Origin: Streptomyces fradiae
GTDB lineage: Bacteria; Actinomycetota; Actinomycetes; Streptomycetales; Streptomycetaceae
Reading direction: 5' to 3'
Length of the DNA: 64,000 nt
Assembly (NCBI RefSeq): GCF_041270065.1
Contig: NZ_CP065958.1
Span: 5,208,001-5,272,000 of the forward strand
How positions within the stretch are numbered: position 1 is the first letter of the stretch; each line of letters begins with the position of its first letter. Below, piece after piece: positions 11,196 through 20,146 of this stretch. The translations under genes were made by a program, and so were the position numbers. The notes beneath the pieces were generated by a model that searched no databases, was not told the DNA's origin, and was given only the letters and a program-made list of their open reading frames with translations.

Positions 11196-12119
11196 ATGGG
11201 TCGTTATGTGATCCGGCGCCTGCTGCAGATGATCCCGGTCTTCTTCGGCGCCACGCTGTTGATCTTCCTGATGGTGAACGTGATGGGCGACCCCATCGCC
11301 GGCCTGTGCGGCGACCGGGCCTGCGACCCCGCCACCGCCGCCCAGCTGCGCAAGGAGTTCGGCCTCGACAAGCCGGTCTGGCAGCAATACCTGACCTACA
11401 TGGGCAACGTCTTCACCGGCGACTTCGGCACCGCCTTCAACGGGCAGCCGGTCACCGAGCTGATGTCCACCGCGTTCCCGGTCACCATCCGGCTCACCAT
11501 CGTCGCCATCTTCTTCGAGATCGTCATCGGCATCACCCTCGGCGTCCTCACCGGTCTCAAGCGCGGCCACCCCGTGGACACCTCGGTGCTGCTGCTCACC
11601 CTGGTCGTCCTCTCCATCCCCACCTTCGTCACCGGTCTGCTGGTCCAGCTGCTGCTCGGCGTCGAATGGGGCTGGATCAAACCGGCCGTCTCGCCCGAGG
11701 CCCCCTTCAACGAACTCATCGTCCCCGGCCTCGTCCTCGCCTCCGTCTCCCTGGCGTACGTCACCCGGCTCACCCGCACCTCGATCGCCGAGAACAAGCG
11801 CGCCGACTACGTCCGCACCGCGGTCGCCAAGGGCCTGCCGCGCCGCCGGGTCATCACCCGGCACCTGCTGCGCAACAGCCTCATCCCCGTGGTGACGTTC
11901 ATCGGCGCCGACGTCGGCGCGCTCATGGGCGGCGCCATCGTCACCGAACGGATCTTCAACATCCACGGCGTCGGCTACCAGCTCTACCAGGGCATCGTGC
12001 GCCAGAACACCCAGACCGTGGTCGGCTTCGTGACCGTCCTCGTCCTGGTGTTCCTGATCGCCAACCTGCTGGTCGACCTCCTGTACGCCGTCCTTGACCC
12101 GAGGATTCGCTATGCCTGA
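11196..12119 (+). CDS. Oligopeptide ABC transporter permease (OppB type, second operon)
   Basis: Permease of 307 residues, starting GRYVIRRLLQMIPVFFGATLL, nearly identical at the N-terminus to the gene at 5233. The EAA loop is RADYVRTAVAKGLPRRRV, and about six membrane segments are present. The first periplasmic loop has a Cys pair (GLCGDRACDP) that the paralogue lacks, possibly a disulfide outside the cell. A GGAG precedes the ATG. Its stop overlaps the following ATG by 8 nt. Confidence 0.92.
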   Translation: MGRYVIRRLLQMIPVFFGATLLIFLMVNVMGDPIAGLCGDRACDPATAAQLRKEFGLDKPVWQQYLTYMGNVFTGDFGTAFNGQPVTELMSTAFPVTIRLTIVAIFFEIVIGITLGVLTGLKRGHPVDTSVLLLTLVVLSIPTFVTGLLVQLLLGVEWGWIKPAVSPEAPFNELIVPGLVLASVSLAYVTRLTRTSIAENKRADYVRTAVAKGLPRRRVITRHLLRNSLIPVVTFIGADVGALMGGAIVTERIFNIHGVGYQLYQGIVRQNTQTVVGFVTVLVLVFLIANLLVDLLYAVLDPRIRYA

Positions 12120-13137
12120 GCCCGAGCCGTTTGAACCGCTGGAGTCGTACGGTGAGGAGGGTCGCGCCGTGGCCTCGACCGGCGCCGGAGGCGCGGCCGA
12201 CTACGGCACCGCCGAGGCCGAGACCCTGGAGAGGAACCCCGCGCCGCCCGAGGAGACCGACCCCGGCGCCGCCGGCCCCGGCCCCGAGCAGAAGGCCCGC
12301 TCCCTGTGGTCCGACGCCTGGCACGACCTGCGCCGCAACCCGGTCTTCATCATCTCCGCCCTGGTCATCCTCTTCCTGGTGATCATCTCGATCTGGCCCC
12401 AGCTGATCGCCTCCGGAGACCCCCTCGACTGCGACCTGTCCAAGGCCCAGGAGGGCTCCCAGCCCGGCCACCCCTTCGGCTTCAACGGCCAGGGCTGCGA
12501 CGTCTACACCCGCACCGTCTACGGCGCCCGCACCTCCGTCACCGTCGGCGTCCTGGCCACCCTCGGCGTCGCGATCCTCGGCAGCATCCTCGGCGGCCTG
12601 GCCGGCTTCTTCGGCGGCGGCTGGGACGGCGTCCTCTCCCGGATCACCGACGTCTTCTTCGCCATCCCCGTCGTCCTCGGCGGCCTGGTCTTCCTCTCCG
12701 TGGTGTCCAGCGCCACCGTCTGGCCCGTCATCGGCTTCATGGTGCTGCTCGGCTGGCCACAGATCTCCCGGATCGCCCGCGGCTCGGTGATCACCGCGAA
12801 ACAGAACGACTACGTGCAGGCCGCCCGGGCGCTCGGCGCCTCCAACTCCCGGATGCTGCTGCGCCACATCGCCCCCAACGCGGTCGCCCCCGTCATCGTC
12901 GTCGCGACCATCGCGCTCGGCACCTACATCGCCCTGGAGGCGACCCTGTCGTACCTCGGCGTCGGCCTGAAGCCGCCCACCGTCTCCTGGGGCATCGACA
13001 TCTCCTCGGCCTCGCAGTACATCCGCAACGCCCCGCACATGCTGCTCTGGCCGGCCGGCGCGCTCGCCATCACGGTGCTCGCCTTCATCATGCTCGGCGA
13101 CGCGGTGCGCGACGCCCTCGACCCGAAGCTGAGGTAG
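12112..13137 (+). CDS. Oligopeptide ABC transporter permease (OppC type, second operon)
   Basis: Permease of 341 residues. The N-terminal cytoplasmic segment is longer (about 70 residues) and acidic/Pro-rich before the OppC_N signature ARSLWSDAWHDLRRNP. A BPD_transp_1 domain follows with the EAA motif YVQAARALGASNSRMLLRHI, and it ends LDPKLR. The start at 12112 is chosen by analogy with the 8-nt overlap in the first operon. A GTG-led extension 18 bases further upstream is possible but unlikely. Confidence 0.92.
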   Translation: MPEPEPFEPLESYGEEGRAVASTGAGGAADYGTAEAETLERNPAPPEETDPGAAGPGPEQKARSLWSDAWHDLRRNPVFIISALVILFLVIISIWPQLIASGDPLDCDLSKAQEGSQPGHPFGFNGQGCDVYTRTVYGARTSVTVGVLATLGVAILGSILGGLAGFFGGGWDGVLSRITDVFFAIPVVLGGLVFLSVVSSATVWPVIGFMVLLGWPQISRIARGSVITAKQNDYVQAARALGASNSRMLLRHIAPNAVAPVIVVATIALGTYIALEATLSYLGVGLKPPTVSWGIDISSASQYIRNAPHMLLWPAGALAITVLAFIMLGDAVRDALDPKLR

Positions 13138-13142
13138 GGCCC

Positions 13143-14126
13143 ATGCTGCTCGAAGTGCGCGACCTGCACGTGGAGTTCCACACCCGCGACGGCGTCGCCA
13201 AGGCCGTCAACGGCGTCAACTACTCCGTCGACGCGGGGGAGACCCTGGCCGTGCTCGGCGAGTCCGGCTCCGGCAAGTCCGTCACCGCCCAGGCCGTCAT
13301 GGGCATCCTCGACATCCCCCCGGGGAAGATCACCGGCGGCGAGATCCGCTTCCAGGGCCAGGACCTGCTCAAGCTCAAGGAGGACGAGCGCAGGAAGGTC
13401 CGCGGCGCCAAGATGGCGATGATCTTCCAGGACGCCCTGTCCTCCCTCAACCCCGTGCTCAGTGTCGGCGAACAGCTCGGCGAGATGTTCGTGGTCCACA
13501 AGGGGATGAGCAAGAAGGAGTCCCGGGCCCGAGCCGTCGAACTGATGGACCGGGTCCGCATCCCCGCCGCCAAGGAACGCGTCGGCCAGTACCCCCACCA
13601 GTTCTCCGGCGGCATGCGCCAGCGCATCATGATCGCCATGGCGCTCGCCCTCGAACCCGAGCTGATCATCGCCGACGAGCCCACCACCGCCCTCGACGTC
13701 ACCGTCCAGGCCCAGGTCATGGACCTGCTCGCCGAGCTCCAGCGCGAACTCAACATGGGCCTCATCCTCATCACCCACGACCTCGGCGTCGTCGCCGACG
13801 TCGCCGACAAGATCGCCGTGATGTACGCCGGCCGGATCGTCGAACAGGCCCCGGTGCACGAGATCTACAAGGCGCCCGCCCACCCCTACACCCGCGGCCT
13901 GCTCGACTCCATCCCGCGCCTGGACCAGAAGGGCCAGGAGCTGTACGCGATCAAGGGCCTGCCGCCCAACCTCCTCGCCATCCCGCCCGGCTGCGCCTTC
14001 AACCCGCGCTGCCCGCTCGCCCGGGACCGGTGCCGCGTCGAGGAGCCGCCGCTGTACGACGTCACCGAATCGCCCGTACCGCGCTCCAGCGCCTGCCACT
14101 TCTGGAAGGAGTGCCTCCATGGCTGA
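13143..14126 (+). CDS. Oligopeptide ABC transporter ATP-binding protein (OppD type, second operon)
   Basis: ATPase of 327 residues beginning directly with LLEVRDLHVEFHTRDGVAKAVNGVN, five bases after the OppC stop. It has Walker A GESGSGKS, signature FSGGMRQR, Walker B LIIADEP and the C-terminal oligo_HPY domain with CAFNPRCPLARDRC. Its core is almost identical to the gene at 7128, apart from the missing N-terminal tail. The open frame continues far upstream into the OppC gene, but that part is an out-of-frame artefact of high GC. Confidence 0.92.
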   Translation: MLLEVRDLHVEFHTRDGVAKAVNGVNYSVDAGETLAVLGESGSGKSVTAQAVMGILDIPPGKITGGEIRFQGQDLLKLKEDERRKVRGAKMAMIFQDALSSLNPVLSVGEQLGEMFVVHKGMSKKESRARAVELMDRVRIPAAKERVGQYPHQFSGGMRQRIMIAMALALEPELIIADEPTTALDVTVQAQVMDLLAELQRELNMGLILITHDLGVVADVADKIAVMYAGRIVEQAPVHEIYKAPAHPYTRGLLDSIPRLDQKGQELYAIKGLPPNLLAIPPGCAFNPRCPLARDRCRVEEPPLYDVTESPVPRSSACHFWKECLHG

Positions 14127-15222
14127 GGCGATTCTCCAGGTCCGCGACCTGCACAAGCACTACCCGCTGACCCGGGGCATCCTCTTCAAGAAGCAGGTCG
14201 GTGCGGTCCGGGCGGTCGACGGCGTCGACTTCGACCTCACCGCCGGCGAGACCCTCGGCATCGTCGGCGAATCCGGCTGCGGCAAGTCGACCGTCGCGAA
14301 GATGCTCGTCAACCTGGAGAAGCCGACCTCCGGCACGATCAGGTACAAGGGCGAGGACCTCACGAAGATGTCGCCGCGCGCGCTGAAGTCCGTGCGCCGC
14401 AACATCCAGATGGTGTTCCAGGACCCGTACACCTCGCTGAACCCGCGCATGACGGTCGGCGACATCATCGGCGAGCCGTACGAGATCCACCCCGAGGTCG
14501 CGCCCAAGGGCGACCGGCGCCGCAAGGTGCAGGACCTGCTCGACGTCGTCGGCCTCAACCCCGAGTACATCAACCGCTATCCGCACCAGTTCTCCGGCGG
14601 CCAGCGCCAGCGCATCGGCATCGCCCGCGGCCTGGCCCTCCAGCCCGAGATCATCGTCGCGGACGAGCCGGTCTCGGCGCTCGACGTGTCCGTGCAGGCC
14701 CAGGTCGTCAACCTGCTCGACCGGCTCCAGAGCGAGTTCAAGCTGTCGTACGTCTTCATCGCGCACGACCTCTCCATCGTCCGGCACATCTCCGACCGGG
14801 TCGGCGTCATGTACCTGGGCCGGATCGTCGAGATCGGCACCGACGCCGAGATCTACGACCACCCCACCCACCCCTACACCCAGGCGCTGCTCTCCGCCGT
14901 GCCCGTGCCGGACCCGGACGCGCGCGAGCACCGCGAGCGGATCCTGCTCACCGGCGACGTGCCCTCCCCGGCGAACATCCCCTCCGGCTGCCGTTTCCGC
15001 ACCCGCTGCTGGAAGGCGCAGGAACGCTGCGAACTGGAGGTCCCGCTGCTCGCCGTGCCAGCCGTCTTCCGCCTCACCGACACCCCGGCCAAGCACGACT
15101 CGGCCTGCCACTTCGCGGAGGAGAAGGTGGTGGTGCCGCCGGAGGAGCCGGGCGAGGCCGGCGAGGAGCCCGGCGTCGGCAAGGAGCCCGGCGAGGAGCC
15201 GCCGGGCCCCAAGTCGCTGTGA
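14119..15222 (+). CDS. Oligopeptide ABC transporter ATP-binding protein (OppF type, second operon)
   Basis: ATPase of 367 residues. It has Walker A GESGCGKS, signature FSGGQRQR, Walker [27 protein letters not shown] and the C-terminal [14 protein letters not shown]. It starts with ATGGCTGA overlapping the OppD stop by 8 nt. The last 35 residues form an acidic low-complexity tail ([19 protein letters not shown]) absent from the paralogue at 8179. This tail is probably a dispensable extension. Confidence 0.92.
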   Translation: MAEAILQVRDLHKHYPLTRGILFKKQVGAVRAVDGVDFDLTAGETLGIVGESGCGKSTVAKMLVNLEKPTSGTIRYKGEDLTKMSPRALKSVRRNIQMVFQDPYTSLNPRMTVGDIIGEPYEIHPEVAPKGDRRRKVQDLLDVVGLNPEYINRYPHQFSGGQRQRIGIARGLALQPEIIVADEPVSALDVSVQAQVVNLLDRLQSEFKLSYVFIAHDLSIVRHISDRVGVMYLGRIVEIGTDAEIYDHPTHPYTQALLSAVPVPDPDAREHRERILLTGDVPSPANIPSGCRFRTRCWKAQERCELEVPLLAVPAVFRLTDTPAKHDSACHFAEEKVVVPPEEPGEAGEEPGVGKEPGEEPPGPKSL

Positions 15223-15315
15223 GGGGACCGCATTAACAGCGCCGCAACACCGGTGAATCGGTTCCGATATACGGACGCGGGACGCTGATCGGCGTACGGC
15301 CGTGCGGGTGCCGTA

Positions 15316-15353
15316 GGCCGGCCGGGGCGGCGCACGCGGCGCCCCGGCCGGCC
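15316..15353 (+). terminator. GC-rich hairpin after the second oligopeptide operon
   Basis: A 13-bp perfect stem (15316-15328 with 15341-15353) with a 12-nt loop lies 94 bp after the OppF stop. There is no T-run. It probably terminates the operon. Confidence 0.6.
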
Positions 15354-15424
15354 GCCCGCCCCGCTCGCCGGGCCTCCCCGATGTCTCGACTTGACGCACA
15401 CGCACCCCGCATATGCGGAACCGC

Positions 15425-15463
15425 TTGTTTCGGCCGATGGCGACCGTGAGTATCGGCCTCGTG
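15425..15463 (+). promoter_or_regulatory. Promoter of a leaderless membrane-protein gene
   Basis: TTGTTT (15425-15430), a 17-bp spacer and GAGTAT (15448-15453) place the expected transcription start at or next to the GTG at 15461. No ribosome site is present, so a leaderless transcript is inferred. Confidence 0.45.
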
Positions 15464-16420
15464 ACAGTGACACGAACGGCACGTCTCACCGGCGCCGCAC
15501 TGTGCGCCGCGCTCGCCCTCGTCACCCTCGTCTGGCTGCTGCGCGACCTCGCGACCTTCGGGCCCACCGCCGAACTGCTCTGGTACTGGGCGGGCGACCA
15601 CGGCTTCCGCCTCCAGCCCACCGCGGCCACCACCCTCGTCGACCCGCTGCTGCTCGCCGCCTACGCGGTCACCGCCGTCGTCGCCCTGCGCTCCCCGCTC
15701 GCCGGGTCCGCGATGGCCGTCACCGGACTCACCACCCTCGGCCTGCGCCTTCCCGGACTGTGGGCCTCCGGCGTCGAGGCCCTGGTCGGCACCATGATCG
15801 TGCTCGCCCTCGGCGGCGCCCTGGTGGTCACCGCCGCCGCCGGCCGTGAGCCCGCAGGCCGCGAGCCCGCCGGCCGGGCCCCCGGCGACCCCGCGGCCCC
15901 CGGGACCCCCGACCGTCCCCGTACCGGACCCGCCGTCACCGCCGGTGTCCTGTGCGCGCTCGCCGGGCTGATGTGGGCCGCCTGGGAGATCCGCTGGGCG
16001 ACCCTGCTGCCCGTCGAGTACACCGTCGGCCGCTACACCGGCGGCCGCTCCCTGCTCCTGCCCACCCTCGCCGTCCCGCCCGGCTGGCTGAACGCCGTCC
16101 TCGTCCTGCTCCTCCTCGCCGCCGCCGGCAGCGCCTTCGCCCGCGCCCCGCACACCCGCCCGCTCGGCCTCCTCGCCGGCCTGCTCCTCGCGGGCGTCGG
16201 CGCGGGCGGCACGGCGGCCGCCCTGCGCCAGAGCTGGCACACCTACGTGCCCGAGCAGGACATCTACTCCCTGGCGTACGACATCGGCTGCGGCTACTCC
16301 CTGCTGGCGGGCCTCGCCGTGCTGCTCCTGCTCGCCCGCCCGGGCCGCCGCCGCACCCCGTACCGCCCGGTCGCCGCCCTCCCGCCGGCGCCGCCCGCGC
16401 ACCGCCCGCCGGGCTGGTGA
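15461..16420 (+). CDS. Multi-pass membrane protein of unknown function
   Basis: No family was recognised. The 319-residue product has about eight predicted membrane helices, the first directly after the start (LTGAALCAALALVTLVWLL). A Gly/Pro/Ala-rich hydrophilic stretch (GREPAGREPAGRAPGD repeats) lies between helices four and five. Conserved-looking aromatic and charged residues sit outside the helices (WEIRW, QDIYSLAYDIGCGYS). In-frame ATGs at 15413 and 15437 are alternative starts. The GTG at 15461 is preferred because a promoter places the transcript start there. It ends exactly where the convergent peptidase gene ends: the two stop codons share the palindrome TGATCA at 16418-16423. Confidence 0.75.
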   Translation: MTVTRTARLTGAALCAALALVTLVWLLRDLATFGPTAELLWYWAGDHGFRLQPTAATTLVDPLLLAAYAVTAVVALRSPLAGSAMAVTGLTTLGLRLPGLWASGVEALVGTMIVLALGGALVVTAAAGREPAGREPAGRAPGDPAAPGTPDRPRTGPAVTAGVLCALAGLMWAAWEIRWATLLPVEYTVGRYTGGRSLLLPTLAVPPGWLNAVLVLLLLAAAGSAFARAPHTRPLGLLAGLLLAGVGAGGTAAALRQSWHTYVPEQDIYSLAYDIGCGYSLLAGLAVLLLLARPGRRRTPYRPVAALPPAPPAHRPPGW

Positions 16421-18601
16421 TCAGCCCAGGCCCAGCGACCGCTTCAGGAAGTCCACCTGCAGCAGCAACAGGTTCTCCGCCACCTGCTCCTGCGGCGTCA
16501 TGTGCGTGACGCCCGACAGCGGCAGCACCTCGTGCGGGCGGCCCGCCGCGAGGAGGGCGGAGGAGAGCCGCAGGGTGTGCGCCATCACCACGTTGTCGTC
16601 GGCGAGACCGTGCACGACCATCATCGGCCGGGCCGGCTCCCGGGGTTCGGTGAGGCCGGTGTCGGACATCAGCGAGTTCGCCGCGTAGACGTCGGCCTCC
16701 TCCGCGCCCTCCTCCGGCAGGCCCAGATAGCGCTCGGTGTAATGGGTGTCGTAGAGCCGCCAGTCCGTCACCGGCGCGCCCACCACGGCCGCGTGGAACA
16801 CGTCCGGACGGCGCAGCGCCGCAAGCCCCGCCAGATAGCCGCCGAAGGACCAGCCCCGGATCGCGACCCGGCCGAGGTCCAGCGGGAAGCGCCCGGCGAG
16901 CGCCTGCAGCGCCTCGACCTGGTCGTCGAGGGTGAGCGTGAAGTCGCCGCTGATCGCCTTCTCCCAGGCGGGGGAGCGGCCCGGGGCGCCGCGCCCGTCG
17001 GCCACGATCACCGCGAAGCCCTGCTCGGCGAACCAGCGGGACGTCAGATGCGGGTTGTGCGCGGCGACCACCCGCTGCCCGTGCGGACCGCCGTACGGGT
17101 CCATGAGCACCGGCAGCGGCCCGTCGCCCTCCCGCCACGTCGAGGGCAGCAGCACGGCGCACGGGATGCGCCGCTCGCCCGCCTCGACGAGCGTGATGTC
17201 CGCGGAGAGCGCCGGCCGCTGCGCGTACGAGACGACCTCGGCGAGCCGCTTGCCGTCCCGCAGCACGCGTACGGTGCTGCCGGGCGCGTCCGGGCGGGCC
17301 GAGGACAGCACGGTGACCGCGCCGGCACCCGAGCCGGACCGTACGGCCGAGTGCACCCCGGGCCCCTCCGAGACCCGCTCCACGCCCCGTTCACTCACCC
17401 GGTACACATGGATCTCACCGGTCTCCGGAGCAGCGTCTTCCTCCGCCGCCTCACCCTTCGACGCCGAGATCAGGACATCTTCCGCGCCGACGTCGAGCAC
17501 CGCCCGTACGTGCAGCCGCGCGTCCGTCAGGGCCCGGTCGCCGACCGCCAGGACCCGCACGCCGTCCCGGTCCACGATCCGTACCAGCCGCCCGTCCGGC
17601 GTCCACGCCGGCACCCCGCCGAACAGCTCCAGCCACACCGGGTCCTCGTCCACCTGCAGCGTCTCGGTCGCGCCCGTCTCCGGATCGACCGTCAGACACG
17701 CCTGACTCCGCTGGTCCCGCGCCTGTACGAGGAGCAGCGGCGCACCGCCGGACGACCAGTGCACCCGGGCCAGGTAGGGGAAGACGGCCCGGTCCCACAA
17801 GACCTCGGTGCGATTTCCGGTCAGATCCACGACGAAGAGCCGGACGTCCGCGTTCGGCGTCCCCGCCGCCGGGTACGCGACCGCCTGCGGCTCCCGCTCC
17901 GGATGCGCCGGATCCGCGATCCACCAGCGTCGTACGGGCGACTCGTCGACCCGCGCGACCAGCAGCCGGTCCGAGCCGGGCGCCCACCAGAAGCCCCTCG
18001 ACCGGCCCATCTCCTCCGAGGCCACGAACTCGGCGAGCCCGTAGACGACTCCGTCCTCCCCGTCCGCCGGCTCGGCGAGCGCCCGGTCGCCGGTGCCGTC
18101 CGCCCCGGTCACCCGCAGCGCGCCGCCCGCCGCGTACGCCACCAGACGCCCGTCCGGCGAGGGTCGCGGGTCCACCACCGGACCCGGCACCGGCAGCTCG
18201 CGGGCCGTGCCCGCCCGCAGCTCCGCCGTGAACAGGCGCCCGGAGAGCGCGAACGCCGCCAACTCCGCGGCCCCGTCCACCGCATAGCCCACGATCCCCG
18301 CCGAACCCTCCCGGCTGCGCTCCCGCCGGGCCCGCTCCTCCGCCGACAACTCCTCGGCGGCGCCGCCGAGGAGCGCCTCCGGGTCGGCCGCGAGCCGCTC
18401 GACCGGTCCGTCCGGACCGCCCGGACCGTCCAGGTCGAGCACCCACAGCCGGTGCGAGCGGTCCGTGCCCGAACCGGACCGCACGAACACCACGCGCCCG
18501 CCGTCCGGCGCCACGGTGAACGCGCGCGGTGCGCCGAGGGTGAACCGCTGTGTCCTGGCGTACTGGCGGGGGAACGAGGCCTGCTCGTGCGACGAAGTCA
18601 T
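16421..18601 (-). CDS. Prolyl oligopeptidase family serine peptidase (S9, DPP IV-like)
   Basis: Cytoplasmic serine peptidase of about 726 residues. The N-terminal two thirds form a beta-propeller (DPPIV_N type, repeated DG.L and SPDGR turns). The C-terminal Peptidase_S9 alpha/beta-hydrolase carries the catalytic triad Ser585 in GWSFGGY, Asp668 in GLADDN and His700 in GVTHM. There is no signal peptide. Such enzymes trim dipeptides or short proline-containing peptides. The position next to two oligopeptide importers suggests a role in degrading imported peptides (inference). ATGs at 18634 and 18664 are alternative starts. 18601 is chosen because TAGTTT lies seven bases upstream of it, fitting a leaderless transcript. 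Confidence 0.9.
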   Translation of the reverse strand: MTSSHEQASFPRQYARTQRFTLGAPRAFTVAPDGGRVVFVRSGSGTDRSHRLWVLDLDGPGGPDGPVERLAADPEALLGGAAEELSAEERARRERSREGSAGIVGYAVDGAAELAAFALSGRLFTAELRAGTARELPVPGPVVDPRPSPDGRLVAYAAGGALRVTGADGTGDRALAEPADGEDGVVYGLAEFVASEEMGRSRGFWWAPGSDRLLVARVDESPVRRWWIADPAHPEREPQAVAYPAAGTPNADVRLFVVDLTGNRTEVLWDRAVFPYLARVHWSSGGAPLLLVQARDQRSQACLTVDPETGATETLQVDEDPVWLELFGGVPAWTPDGRLVRIVDRDGVRVLAVGDRALTDARLHVRAVLDVGAEDVLISASKGEAAEEDAAPETGEIHVYRVSERGVERVSEGPGVHSAVRSGSGAGAVTVLSSARPDAPGSTVRVLRDGKRLAEVVSYAQRPALSADITLVEAGERRIPCAVLLPSTWREGDGPLPVLMDPYGGPHGQRVVAAHNPHLTSRWFAEQGFAVIVADGRGAPGRSPAWEKAISGDFTLTLDDQVEALQALAGRFPLDLGRVAIRGWSFGGYLAGLAALRRPDVFHAAVVGAPVTDWRLYDTHYTERYLGLPEEGAEEADVYAANSLMSDTGLTEPREPARPMMVVHGLADDNVVMAHTLRLSSALLAAGRPHEVLPLSGVTHMTPQEQVAENLLLLQVDFLKRSLGLG

Positions 18602-18614
18602 GTGACCGAAACTA
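18599..18614 (-). promoter_or_regulatory. -10 box for leaderless S9 peptidase transcript
   Basis: On the minus strand TAGTTT (18614-18609) is followed by seven bases and ATG (18601-18599), with no ribosome site. This decides the start. Confidence 0.5.
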
Positions 18615-18723
18615 GCGTCCGTGCGCCCCCTCATGCCTCCGTACACCGATCGATGCGATGGCACGGATAGTTATGATCCGTAGCGCTAGGTGGGTAAGCA
18701 TCCATCGGGCACATGCCAACCGA

Positions 18724-18755
18724 ACGTCCGACCGAAGAAACGTCCGACCGAAGAA
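18724..18755 (+). repeat. 16-bp perfect tandem duplication before a ribosome site
   Basis: The unit ACGTCCGACCGAAGAA occurs at 18724-18739 and again at 18740-18755, ending four bases before the ribosome site GGAGGTGA of the following small gene. Confidence 0.9.
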
Positions 18756-18773
18756 GTGTGGAGGTGAACCGCC

Positions 18774-18968
18774 GTGGCACTCTCGATCTCGGTGGTGGTG
18801 CTGCTGGCGATCGTCGTCTTCCTGCTGATCCGGAAATCCGGACTCAAGGCCGGTCACGCGGCGATCTGCGCGCTGCTCGGCTTCTATCTGGCGAGCTCGT
18901 CCATCGCCCCGTCCATCAGCACCCTCACCACGAACGTGGCGAGCATGATCGGCGGCCTCAAGTTCTGA
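18774..18968 (+). CDS. Small membrane protein (64 residues)
   Basis: A 64-residue protein with an N-terminal membrane helix (ISVVVLLAIVVFLLI), then the RKSGLKAGHAAICALLGFYLASS stretch that forms a second amphipathic or membrane segment, and a Ser/Thr-rich C-terminus. The GTG start has one of the best ribosome sites in the window, GGAGGTGA at 18760-18767 with six bases spacing, which makes the gene very likely real. I recall similar short proteins of unknown function across Streptomyces. Function unknown; the tandem 16-bp duplication in its leader is unusual. Confidence 0.8.
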   Translation: MALSISVVVLLAIVVFLLIRKSGLKAGHAAICALLGFYLASSSIAPSISTLTTNVASMIGGLKF

Positions 18969-19012
18969 CCTGAAGTTCTGACCTGCCGGTCTTTCCCCGG
19001 CCCCGCCTCCCA

Positions 19013-19175
19013 GGGCCTGTCCGGCGGATCATGGCCGGGTCCGCGACGCCTGGCACGGCACCTCGCCGCGTTGCCGAAGCGCCCCGATAGCTCCGCTATC
19101 GAGACGCTCCGGCGCCTTGCGATGCACCGCACCAGACCCCGCGGCCTGTCCGACCCTGATCCGCCGGACAGGCCC
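19013..19175. repeat. MITE-like 163-bp element with 19-bp perfect terminal inverted repeats
   Basis: The sequence GGGCCTGTCCGGCGGATCA at 19013-19031 is repeated exactly inverted at 19157-19175. The centre contains a second hairpin CGATAGC-TCC-GCTATCG (19085-19101). No gene and no clear target-site duplication is seen. I recall very similar sequences scattered between genes in other Streptomyces genomes, so it is probably a dispersed non-autonomous element. Confidence 0.7.
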
Positions 19176-19186
19176 TACGCGTCTCG

Positions 19187-19201
19187 TAGGGTGGGGCCAT
19201 G
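19187..19201 (+). promoter_or_regulatory. -10 box for leaderless mshB transcript
   Basis: TAGGGT (19187-19192), six bases, then ATG at 19199. A -35-like CGGACA (19165-19170) lies 16 bp upstream, inside the right end of the inverted-repeat element. Confidence 0.55.
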
Positions 19202-20146
19202 ACGGTTCTCCCAGCCCGTCGTCTGCTCCTGGTGCACGCGCACCCCGACGACGAGTCGATCAACAACGGCGCGACCATGGCCAAGTACGCGGCCGAGGGC
19301 GCCCTCGTGACCCTGGTGACCTGCACCCTGGGCGAGGAGGGCGAGGTCATCCCGCCCGAGCTCGCCCACCTCGCACCCGACCGGGAGGACCGGCTCGGCG
19401 CCTTCCGGGTCGGCGAACTCGCCGCCGCCATGAAGGAGCTGGGCGTCACCGACCACCGCTTCCTCGGCGGCCCCGGCCGCTTCCGCGACTCCGGGATGAT
19501 GGGCGCCGAGCAGAACCGCCGCCCCGGCGCCTTCTGGAACACCGAGGTCGACGCGGCCGCCCCGTACCTCGTCGAGGTGATCCGCGAGACCCGCCCGCAG
19601 GTCCTCGTCACCTACGACCCCGACGGCGGCTACGGCCACCCCGACCACATCCAGGCCCACCGGGTCGCCATGCGCGCCGCCGACCTCGCCGCCGACCCCG
19701 GCTACCGCCCGGAGCTCGGCCCCGCCCACGCCGTCGCCAAGATCTACTGGAACCGGGTGCCGCGCCCGGTCGCCGAGGCCGGCTTCGCCCGCCTCGCCGC
19801 CGAGGGCTCCGTGTTCCCCGCCGACGCCGTCATCGGCGACGTGCCCGGAGTGGTCCCCGAGGAGCGCGTCACCGCCGAGATCGCGGGCGGGGAGGCACAC
19901 ACCGCACGGAAGACCGCGGCCATGGCCGCCCACGCCACCCAAGTCGCCGTCGACGGGCCCTTCTTCGCGCTCTCCAACAACCTCGCGCAGCCGATCTTCA
20001 CCACCGAGTACTACGAGCTGGTGCGGGGCACCTCCGGTGCGCCCGAGGGCACCCGCGAGACCGACCTGTTCGCGGGTCTCGAAGATACGGAAGGGCTGGA
20101 CGGTACGGAAGGGCTGGGCGGTACGGAGGAGGTGACGGGCGCATGA
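19199..20146 (+). CDS. mshB: N-acetyl-1-D-myo-inositol-2-amino-2-deoxy-alpha-D-glucopyranoside deacetylase MshB
   Basis: MshB removes the acetyl group from GlcNAc-inositol in mycothiol biosynthesis, the main low-molecular-weight thiol pathway of actinobacteria. It is a zinc-dependent LmbE-family (PIG-L) enzyme. Residues 13-19 read HAHPDDE; His15 and Asp18 are metal ligands, Asp17 the likely catalytic base, and the third ligand is His in GYGHPDH. The 315-residue length is slightly more than M. tuberculosis MshB because of a short acidic repeat tail ([13 protein letters not shown]). It overlaps the downstream DUF6113 gene by ATGA. The transcript is probably leaderless. Confidence 0.95.
   Translation: MTVLPARRLLLVHAHPDDESINNGATMAKYAAEGALVTLVTCTLGEEGEVIPPELAHLAPDREDRLGAFRVGELAAAMKELGVTDHRFLGGPGRFRDSGMMGAEQNRRPGAFWNTEVDAAAPYLVEVIRETRPQVLVTYDPDGGYGHPDHIQAHRVAMRAADLAADPGYRPELGPAHAVAKIYWNRVPRPVAEAGFARLAAEGSVFPADAVIGDVPGVVPEERVTAEIAGGEAHTARKTAAMAAHATQVAVDGPFFALSNNLAQPIFTTEYYELVRGTSGAPEGTRETDLFAGLEDTEGLDGTEGLGGTEEVTGA

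Noticed and set aside
12306..13142. Extension of the second OppD frame into the OppC gene
   Set aside because: The extension is Arg/His/Pro-rich and out of frame with OppC; the ABC domain starts at 13143.
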